A stretch of 14,287 nt of DNA from the NCBI GenBank assembly GCA_034189125.1, contig JAXHVB010000098.1, positions 1 to 14,287 of the forward strand, read 5' to 3'. Made by a program: the position numbers and the translations under genes. The notes below the pieces were generated by a model, which was not told the DNA's origin, searched no databases, and saw only the letters and a program-made list of their open reading frames with translations. Position 1 is the first letter of the stretch; each line of letters opens with the position of its first letter. This DNA comes from UBA5862 sp002408105 (lineage in GTDB: Bacteria > Pseudomonadota > Gammaproteobacteria > Pseudomonadales > UBA5862). Below are positions 7,015-12,868 of this stretch, piece by piece.

Positions 7015-8640
7015 ATGACCGCTAAAGAAGTTCTATTTGGGGATGGCGCTCGCCAGCGCATGCTCGACGGGGTCAACACTCTGGCGGACGCCGTCAAAGT
7101 CACCCTGGGTCCCAAGGGCCGCAACGTGGTGCTGGACAAGGCGTTCGGCGCGCCAACCGTGACCAAAGACGGGGTCTCGGTTGCAAAGGAAATCGAGCTC
7201 AAGGACAAGTTCGCCAACATGGGCGCGCAAATGGTGAAGGAAGTTGCCTCCAAGACCTCCGATGAGGCGGGCGATGGAACCACCACGGCAACTGTGCTGG
7301 CGCAGTGCATCGTGCGCGAAGGCCTCAAAGCCGATGCCGCCGGCATGAACCCGATGGACCTCAAGCGCGGCATCGACAAAGCAGTGGCCAAGGCGGTTGC
7401 AGCAGTGCGCGAAATGGCCCAGCCCTGCGCGGACGACAAAGCCATTGCTCAGGTCGGCACCATTTCTGCCAACAGCGACACGGCTGTGGGTGAAATCATT
7501 GCCGAAGCAATGAAAAAAGTCGGCAAAGAGGGCGTGATCACCGTTGAGGAAGGCTCTGGCCTCGACAACGAGCTCGATGTCGTAGAAGGAATGCAGTTCG
7601 ACCGCGGCTACCTGTCTCCGTACTTCATCAACAACCAGGACAACATGTCCGCGGAGCTGGAAAACCCCTACATCTTGTTGCACGACAAGAAGATTTCCAA
7701 CATCCGTGAATTGCTCCCAGTTCTGGAAGCGGTCGCCAAGTCTGGCCGTCCCTTGATGGTGATCGCTGAAGACGTCGAAGGCGAAGCCCTGGCAACGCTC
7801 GTGGTTAACAACATGCGCGGCATCGTCAAGGTCTGCGCCGCCAAAGCGCCTGGTTTCGGTGACCGCCGCAAGGCCATGCTGGAAGACATCGCGATCCTGA
7901 CCGGTGGCACCGTCATTTCCGACGAAGTGGGCCTGACCCTTGAAGGCGCCACATTGGATGACCTGGGTGAAGCCAAGCGCATCACTGCGAGCAAGGAAAA
8001 CACCACCATCGTTGATGGGGCGGGTGACAAGAAAGACATCGAAGCCCGTGTTCAGCAGATTCGCGTTCAGATCGAAGAAACCACTTCTGACTACGACCGC
8101 GAAAAGCTTCAGGAGCGTGTGGCCAAGCTCGCCGGCGGTGTTGCAGTGATCAAGGTTGGCGCTGCCACGGAAGTGGAGATGAAAGAGAAGAAGGCCCGCG
8201 TTGAAGACGCGCTGCACTCCACCCGTGCCGCTGTGGAAGAAGGCGTTGTCGCGGGTGGTGGAACCGCGCTCATCCGCGCGCTGGACGCCATTGCCGACCT
8301 CGAAGGTGACAACCATGATCAGGACGTGGGAGTGGACATCCTGCGCCGGGCCATGGAAGCACCGCTCCGCCAGATCGTCACCAATGCAGGTGAAGAGGCC
8401 TCTGTTGTGGTGGCCAAGGTGAAAGAGCACTCGGGTGCATATGGCTACAACGCTGCCACCGGAGAGTATGGCGACATGCTTGAGATGGGGATTTTGGACC
8501 CAGCCAAAGTCACCCGGACTGCGCTGCAGGCGGCTGCCTCGATCGCTGGTCTGATGATCACCACAGAGTGCATGGTCACCGAGATCGAAGAGGACAAACC
8601 CGCAGCGCCGGCCATGCCGGACATGGGTGGCATGATGTAA
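7015..8640 (+). CDS. groEL: Chaperonin GroEL
   Basis: This is the 541-residue ATP-dependent chaperonin subunit that assembles into two stacked heptameric rings. ATP-site elements are in place: TLGPKGRNVVLDK at 30-42 and the GDGTTTATVL motif with Asp87 at 86-95. The apical domain (about 190-375) and the returning intermediate and equatorial parts (KKARVEDALHSTRAAVEEGV, then VAGGGTALIRAL) are intact, as is the late ATPLR-like stretch EAPLRQIV. The C-terminal tail ends in PDMGGMM, shorter than the repeated GGM tail of E. coli but acceptable. A ribosome site GAAGGG lies 8 bases before the ATG. The gene is followed by two hairpins that end the operon. Codons look adapted for high expression. Confidence 0.99.
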   Translation: MTAKEVLFGDGARQRMLDGVNTLADAVKVTLGPKGRNVVLDKAFGAPTVTKDGVSVAKEIELKDKFANMGAQMVKEVASKTSDEAGDGTTTATVLAQCIVREGLKADAAGMNPMDLKRGIDKAVAKAVAAVREMAQPCADDKAIAQVGTISANSDTAVGEIIAEAMKKVGKEGVITVEEGSGLDNELDVVEGMQFDRGYLSPYFINNQDNMSAELENPYILLHDKKISNIRELLPVLEAVAKSGRPLMVIAEDVEGEALATLVVNNMRGIVKVCAAKAPGFGDRRKAMLEDIAILTGGTVISDEVGLTLEGATLDDLGEAKRITASKENTTIVDGAGDKKDIEARVQQIRVQIEETTSDYDREKLQERVAKLAGGVAVIKVGAATEVEMKEKKARVEDALHSTRAAVEEGVVAGGGTALIRALDAIADLEGDNHDQDVGVDILRRAMEAPLRQIVTNAGEEASVVVAKVKEHSGAYGYNAATGEYGDMLEMGILDPAKVTRTALQAAASIAGLMITTECMVTEIEEDKPAAPAMPDMGGMM

Positions 8641-8659
8641 GCGGCTGCCATGCCGCGTG

Positions 8660-8684
8660 GAGCCGCCGGTTTTCCCGGCGGCTC
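8660..8684 (+). terminator. First hairpin downstream of groEL
   Basis: A perfect 10-base stem (GAGCCGCCGG with CCGGCGGCTC) encloses a five-base TTTTC loop 19 bases after the groEL stop. No T-run follows it, so alone it is not an intrinsic terminator. It may protect the 3' end of the chaperonin message or help the following terminator. Confidence 0.6.
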
Positions 8685-8687
8685 ATG

Positions 8688-8711
8688 AACCCCGCTTCGG
8701 CGGGGTTTTTT
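8688..8711 (+). terminator. Rho-independent terminator of groESL
   Basis: An eight-base stem (AACCCCGC with GCGGGGTT) closes a stable TTCG tetraloop and runs into six consecutive T residues at 8706-8711. This is a textbook intrinsic terminator and separates the chaperonin operon from the Fur-box unit beginning a few bases later. Confidence 0.92.
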
Positions 8712-8726
8712 ATGTTACAAATTAGT

Positions 8727-8749
8727 AATAAGAATGATTTGCATTCTAG
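8727..8749 (+). promoter_or_regulatory. Fur box upstream of the porin operon
   Basis: The core at 8729-8743, TAAGAATGATTTGCA, matches the 7-1-7 Fur consensus TGATAATnATTATCA at 10 of 14 positions. A second, weaker match is shifted by six bases (8735-8749), the overlapping pattern typical of true Fur sites. It lies 53 to 75 bases before the porin ATG. A possible promoter, TTGCAT at 8739-8744 and TAGAGT at 8763-8768 with an 18-base spacer, would have its -35 covered by Fur. This predicts repression by iron. Confidence 0.7.
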
Positions 8750-8801
8750 TTGCCTTATGCCGTAGAGTTGCCGTCGCCATTTTTACCTGAGGGGAATTTC
8801 A

Positions 8802-9941
8802 ATGAGTGTATGGTCTCGTTCGGTGGTTGCCACCGCTGTATTGGCTGCGTCGGTGGCACAGGCAGCACCCGAGTCTTCCGGTGAGTCACTCAGTGACCGT
8901 GTCGAGCGGCTTGAATCGCTGATAGCAGCTCAAGCAACCGCGCCGGAATCTGCTGTGGGCGCCACGGAAATTGGCGCCTACGCCGAGCTGCATTTGAACC
9001 GCCTCGACAATGAAAACGGACCCGACAAGAACGAGATCGACTTTCACCGCTTTGTGGTGATGCTGCACCACGAGTTCACCGATCGGCTGCGCTTCGTCTC
9101 TGAGCTTGAGTTGGAGCACAGCCTTGCAGGCGAGGGCAAGGAGGGCGAAGTCGAACTGGAGCAGGCTTTCGTTGAATATGACCTCAACGCGGGCACTCGC
9201 GTGCGCGCTGGCTTGTTCCTGATCCCGGTGGGCATTCTCAATGAGACCCATGAGCCCGATACCTTTTATGGCGTCGAGCGCAATCCCGTCGAAAGCAACA
9301 TCATTCCCACCACCTGGTGGGAGGCCGGTGCCGGGGTTGGAGGTGAATTGGCGCCGGGATGGTCCTATGATTTTGCGGTGCACTCTGGGCTGTTTCTGGA
9401 GCCGGGTTCTGGTGATTTCAAAGTTCGCTCAGGGCGCCAGAAAGTGTCAGAAGCACGTGCCGACACCGGAGCTGCCACGGGTCGGGTTCGCTTCACCGGT
9501 ATCGCGGGCCTTGAGCTCGGAGCGGCGGTCAACTACCAGAGTGACCTCGCCCAGGACCAAGCAGGCGACAGCATTGATGCGTTTCTTTACGAGGTACACG
9601 CAGCCTATCGAAGTGGCCCCTTTGGCGTTCGGGCCCTGTACGCCAGTTGGCAGATTGATGACGCGATCAATATGGTCGCAGCGGGCGCCGACGAGCAGTC
9701 AGGCTTTTATGTTGAGCCGAGCTACCGGTTGTGCGAACGCTGGGGCCTGTTCGCACGCTACAGTGAGTGGGACAACCAGGCTGGGGCCGGAAACGACACT
9801 GAGTACGCACAAATGGATGTTGGTGTGAACTACTGGCTGCACCCCAGGGTGGTGTTCAAGCTCGATTACCAAAGCCAGGATGCACCGGCTGGGGCGAGCG
9901 AGTATGAGGGTGTGAACCTGGGCGTGGGCCTGAGTTTCTAA
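8802..9941 (+). CDS. Outer-membrane porin, OprO/OprP-like, probably iron-regulated
   Basis: This is a predicted trimeric porin of 379 residues. It has a signal peptide at residues 1-21 (MSVWSRSVVATAVLAASVAQA, cleaved before APES), a short coiled-coil LSDRVERLESLIAAQ typical of OprO/OprP-like porins, and then alternating strands ending in VNLGVGLSF with the terminal Phe needed for outer-membrane assembly. The segment RAGLFLIPVGILNETHEPDT followed by FYGVERN and IIPTTWWEAG resembles the conserved region of COG3746 porins. A ribosome site GAGGGG precedes the ATG. The upstream Fur box and downstream FMN-binding, PepSY and HugZ-like genes suggest the pore admits an iron- or heme-related solute, not phosphate. 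Substrate is inference; porin identity is firm. Confidence 0.85.
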   Translation: MSVWSRSVVATAVLAASVAQAAPESSGESLSDRVERLESLIAAQATAPESAVGATEIGAYAELHLNRLDNENGPDKNEIDFHRFVVMLHHEFTDRLRFVSELELEHSLAGEGKEGEVELEQAFVEYDLNAGTRVRAGLFLIPVGILNETHEPDTFYGVERNPVESNIIPTTWWEAGAGVGGELAPGWSYDFAVHSGLFLEPGSGDFKVRSGRQKVSEARADTGAATGRVRFTGIAGLELGAAVNYQSDLAQDQAGDSIDAFLYEVHAAYRSGPFGVRALYASWQIDDAINMVAAGADEQSGFYVEPSYRLCERWGLFARYSEWDNQAGAGNDTEYAQMDVGVNYWLHPRVVFKLDYQSQDAPAGASEYEGVNLGVGLSF

Positions 9942-9963
9942 TCCGATGGACGGGCTTGGCGGC

Positions 9964-10515
9964 ATGATTCGACATGGCATGTGGCGGACAGGCCTCGCCC
10001 TGTCCCTGCTGATGCTCTGGAGCGGGGTTGCCAACGCGGCAACCGGGTCCCAGGTGTCGACCGCCGAGTTCGTTGAAGCTGTCTTTAGCCCCGGCCGCCC
10101 GAGCATGCGTGTGTTGTCGCTCGATGCGAATCAGCGCGAACAGGCACAGGCGGTCCGGGGCCTTCCTTTTGACCGCAGCAAGGTGTTGTACTGGACCGAC
10201 GGCGAACGCACCGCCTGGGTGCTCAACGAAATCGGCAAGACCAAACCCATCACCATCGGAATCGTTGTACGGAACCAGACCATCGAGTCCGTCCAGGTGC
10301 TGGCGTTCCGAGAAAGTCGAGGCGGTGAAGTTCGGTACGGGTTTTTCACCGACCAATTCAGTGGCCTCAGCCTGCAAATGGACCGCAGGCTTTCAGGCAC
10401 TGTGGATGGAATCACCGGCGCGACCCTGTCAGTTCGCGCAGTAAAAACTGCAGCACGCCTGGCGCTTTGGCTCGATGCGCAAGCATCTGGTGTATCCATT
10501 GCCCGCGCCTCCTGA
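9964..10515 (+). CDS. Exported FMN-binding domain protein (flavinylated)
   Basis: This is a small periplasmic electron-transfer protein of the FMN-binding domain family (PF04205; as in NqrC/RnfG). The motif DGITGATLSV fits the ApbE recognition pattern Dxx(S/T)GA(S/T); the last Thr of DGITGAT (codon 10423-10425) should carry FMN through a phosphoester bond. The N-terminus is a signal peptide, MIRHGMWRTGLALSLLMLWS followed by GVANA. The start is unsure: ATG at 9946 lies 4 bases after the porin stop without a ribosome site, while ATG at 9964 is preceded by GGCGG and gives a better signal peptide; ATG at 9979 is also possible. There is no cytochrome domain or second membrane segment, so it is probably a soluble or loosely anchored carrier. 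The ApbE flavin transferase is not in the window. Confidence 0.85.
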   Translation: MIRHGMWRTGLALSLLMLWSGVANAATGSQVSTAEFVEAVFSPGRPSMRVLSLDANQREQAQAVRGLPFDRSKVLYWTDGERTAWVLNEIGKTKPITIGIVVRNQTIESVQVLAFRESRGGEVRYGFFTDQFSGLSLQMDRRLSGTVDGITGATLSVRAVKTAARLALWLDAQASGVSIARAS

Positions 10516-10529
10516 ATCTTGGCGCTGTA

Positions 10530-11264
10530 TTGATCAATTGGTCTCATTCGCACCGCACCCTGAGTTGGATGAGCGCGCTGCTGCTCGGGTTGATGCTGGC
10601 CACCGGCGTCGGAATCAATCACGCAAGCGATTGGGCGTTGGATCGCACAGCCCTTCCGGCCTCGTGGATGCGTCTTCTGTATGGTGCAACCCAGCCTGGG
10701 GTGACCGCAGTGTACCTGGCCGGTGACCGCTGGGCCGCGAGCGCCGAAGGCCGCCTGTTGATCGCGCCAGGTGAGGCTGTGCCACTGAGCGCGGGCGAAG
10801 CCTTGCGCGGCGTGGTCGCACGCGGCGAACAACTTTGGGCAATCACCGACCAGCAGGTCCTGGTGCTCAGCCCCGCCCTGGGAGACGTGTTTCCTATGGC
10901 GCTTTTTGGGGTTGAAGAGGTCAGCGCGGTGGGCCATGCGTCCAGCTGCGCCTTGGTGATCAAGGCGCAGGGTGGGCTCTGGTGCCTTGAGCTCGACGAG
11001 TTGGTTGCTCACCCCCTTGACCCCGCCACGTCCGTGGACTGGCAGCAAGGGCAGCCTGTTGGCGACTTGAGCAATCAGGTGTTGCGCGCGTTCTACGCGC
11101 AGGAACTGACCATAGAGCGCCTATTGCAGGACATTCATTCGGGCCGGGTGCTGCCTGGTGGGATGTACCTGCTGGATGCGCTGGGTGTGGTGCTCTTGCT
11201 GCAGATTTGGAGCGGGCTCTGGTTGTGGCAGCGCCGCCGCCGGCTTCAGCGCCGGGTACGCTGA
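10530..11264 (+). CDS. Short PepSY-associated two-helix membrane protein
   Basis: This is an inner-membrane protein of about 244 residues. The N-terminal SHSHRTLSW is followed by a helix (about 13-30), then about 160 extracytoplasmic residues. The C-terminus has LLQDIHSGRVLPGG, a helix (about 211-233) and a basic WQRRRRLQRR end. This last block is the hallmark of PepSY-associated proteins, whose larger members include siderophore reductases such as FoxB, where histidines bind heme. Here His at the outer end of helix 1 (INHASDW) and His203 (DIHSG) before helix 2 could do the same. The middle part, with repeated short strands, is not a recognisable PepSY domain. The start is uncertain: TTG at 10530 keeps the conserved SHSHR segment, the only ATG (10569) loses it, and a further TTG at 10467 overlaps the previous gene. 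No good ribosome site exists, suggesting coupling to the preceding gene. Confidence 0.7.
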   Translation: MINWSHSHRTLSWMSALLLGLMLATGVGINHASDWALDRTALPASWMRLLYGATQPGVTAVYLAGDRWAASAEGRLLIAPGEAVPLSAGEALRGVVARGEQLWAITDQQVLVLSPALGDVFPMALFGVEEVSAVGHASSCALVIKAQGGLWCLELDELVAHPLDPATSVDWQQGQPVGDLSNQVLRAFYAQELTIERLLQDIHSGRVLPGGMYLLDALGVVLLLQIWSGLWLWQRRRRLQRRVR

Positions 11265-11376
11265 CCCCAGGGCGCACGCAACGGTGCCAAAACATCGGTC
11301 GGAGGGGGTGCACAAGCCGTGGGCGGTTGCCGGCAGTGGGCGCTTGTTCCCCTCGATGCAACCACGGAGGTTTCCC

Positions 11377-12042
11377 ATGCAGGACCTGCTGCTACAGTGC
11401 CGCAATGCCATTCTCAATAGCCGGTGGGTCGAGGTCAGCCTTGATGGCTTAGACCAAGCCCCGGTCAGGCAAACCTGGTGCCTTGGCCATGAGGGCGTGC
11501 CGCTGGTCATCGCCTTGACGCCGGGTGCGCACGCTGTCGAGCGCGCCACACTGGTGTTTATCGACGGCGCGGTGCGGGTGGTCTGTCGTTGCCGGTTGCA
11601 CAGGGCGCACGCCAGCGAAGATTCGGCGCGCCGACTGGCGCGCTATGGCAAGGCGCTGGAGTCCGGAGCGCACCAAGCCTATTTCGCACACCCTGAATCT
11701 TGCGAACTTGCTGTGGCTGACTCAGCCCCGGTCGCACTCGACTGCGCCGCGTTGGACCTCGCCTGTACGTTTGCAGCGGAGCGAGAGGCGTACATGGTGG
11801 AGCACATGAATGAGGACCACCTTCGAGAAATGCTCGACTACTGCAGGCATGCCGGACTTGAAGCCGAGCAAGCGCAGGTATCGATGGCGGGGATCGACCA
11901 CTACGGGTTTGATCTATTCCTCAACGGTGACCGCGAGCGATTCGACTTCGGAAAACCCTACACGCAGCCTCGCGATGCAACGATGCGGTTGGTAGAAATG
12001 GCATTTGCTGCACGTGGGGAAGACATGCCGTCAAGCCATTGA
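11377..12042 (+). CDS. HugZ-like split-barrel protein with C-terminal DUF2470 domain
   Basis: This is a cytoplasmic protein of 221 residues. The N-terminal part (about 1-125) is a divergent pyridoxamine-phosphate-oxidase-type split barrel: GVPLVIALTPGAHAVERATL and VVCRCRLHRAHASEDSARRL align with the family pattern. The C-terminal part (about 133-210) is a clear DUF2470 domain with HMNEDH at 143-148 and AGIDHYGFDLFL. Relatives include the heme-degrading HugZ proteins, where the domain order is reversed in Helicobacter, and plastid glutamyl-tRNA-reductase-binding proteins. A strong GGAGG ribosome site lies 6 bases before the ATG. It follows the PepSY gene after 112 bases and shares its strand, consistent with release of iron from heme. 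Heme binding cannot be proved here; the chain ends in His221, a candidate ligand. Confidence 0.78.
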   Translation: MQDLLLQCRNAILNSRWVEVSLDGLDQAPVRQTWCLGHEGVPLVIALTPGAHAVERATLVFIDGAVRVVCRCRLHRAHASEDSARRLARYGKALESGAHQAYFAHPESCELAVADSAPVALDCAALDLACTFAAEREAYMVEHMNEDHLREMLDYCRHAGLEAEQAQVSMAGIDHYGFDLFLNGDRERFDFGKPYTQPRDATMRLVEMAFAARGEDMPSSH

Positions 12043-12174
12043 ACAGTGGTCGCGTTTAGCGGATCGAGCCCCCCGCACTTGTTGGCGCGGGCATGAGGAT
12101 GGGCGTCGATCGTTGTGGGCCTGGGTACACACGCAGCCGTTTGTTGTCCGGCTGTGGCTTTGGGCAGCGCCGCC

Positions 12175-12702
12175 TCAGTACCTAAGCCCGTAGGTGAGTG
12201 CCAGGGCGTAGGCGCCCGGGTCGTCATCCCCGAGGCCGAGGTTCGACAGATAGAACACCTTGGCCCCAATTTGCACATCGGCGTTCAAGCGGTACTCCAC
12301 TTGTAACCCGCGGTAAAACTGCAAGGTGTGGCCAAGGTCGATGGTGTCGCCATCGTGGTGCACCCCCAAGGCAAGCACTGGGGTGGCCATCCAACTGGGG
12401 CCGATGTCGATCGGCAAGCTCAGGCCTGCATAGGCGGTCACGTCGTCTTCGGTTGAGAGCATGAACCCGGATACAGGACGGAACACGCCCCGCAGCGCCT
12501 CAGCGAACTGGAATTGGCCTTCGACGTACCAGGCCGACTCGGAGTGGTCGATTGCGAAGCCACCGATGCCGAAGCTCAGCACATCCCCTGGGTCAGCTGA
12601 TGCCGGCTGAACGCCGAACAGTAGTGCTGCCGCCCCAAGGCCAAGCGGTGCGGTGGAGAAGCGTCGAATCCTTTGAAGTGCACATTGTACGGCAGGTCGC
12701 AT
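12175..12702 (-). CDS. PagL/acyloxyacyl-hydrolase-like outer-membrane protein, catalytic residues changed
   Basis: This is an outer-membrane beta-barrel of 175 residues counted from the ATG at 12702. It has a signal peptide (basic QRIRRF, then GLGAAALLFGVQPASA) and a mature chain of about eight strands ending in YGLRY. The pattern GVFRPVSGFMLSTEDDVTAY, VLALGVHHDGD, DLGHTLQFYRGLQVEYRL and YLSNLGLGDDDPG fits the lipid A 3-O-deacylase family (PF09411). In PagL the active site is H-x-S-N plus a Glu 12 residues after the Ser. Here the His is Tyr151, Ser153 remains, and Tyr165 stands where Glu is expected, so lipid A deacylation is doubtful. The frame is also open to an ATG at 12753, but that N-terminus is less like a signal peptide. 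It converges on the HugZ-like gene. Confidence 0.7.
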   Translation of the reverse strand: MRPAVQCALQRIRRFSTAPLGLGAAALLFGVQPASADPGDVLSFGIGGFAIDHSESAWYVEGQFQFAEALRGVFRPVSGFMLSTEDDVTAYAGLSLPIDIGPSWMATPVLALGVHHDGDTIDLGHTLQFYRGLQVEYRLNADVQIGAKVFYLSNLGLGDDDPGAYALALTYGLRY

Positions 12703-12802
12703 GGTGGTGATTGGGCTCCAAACGGTGGTCAGGGTTGTATGCCCAGGCGGCATGGGCCCATTCTAACAGCCCAGCGGGGAGCGGGCCTGCGAACTGCAGC
12801 AA

Positions 12803-12831
12803 TTTACTGGGAATGGCGCGACTGGTAGACT
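12803..12831 (+). promoter_or_regulatory. Promoter of guaB
   Basis: TTTACT at 12803-12808 and TAGACT at 12826-12831 are separated by exactly 17 bases, and a TGn extension (TGG) precedes the -10. The predicted start, near 12838, leaves a leader of about 30 bases before the guaB ATG. No purine-repressor operator is evident in this stretch. Confidence 0.55.
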
Positions 12832-12868
12832 GGCGCGCTTCACTTTTGGGCGCATCGGGGGGCTCGCT

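Noticed and set aside
7033..8430. Open frame of 465 codons antisense to groEL
   Set aside because: groEL is unambiguous on the plus strand. The antisense translation is rich in His and Phe and lacks any family motif, as is common opposite groEL.
11158..11376. N-terminal extension of the HugZ-like gene
   Set aside because: It overlaps the end of the PepSY-type gene in another frame, while a strong GGAGG site directly precedes the ATG at 11377.
12088..12109. Weak hairpin (CCCGC with GCGGG) after the HugZ-like gene as a terminator
   Set aside because: The stem is only five bases, the loop is about ten, and no T-run follows on either strand.
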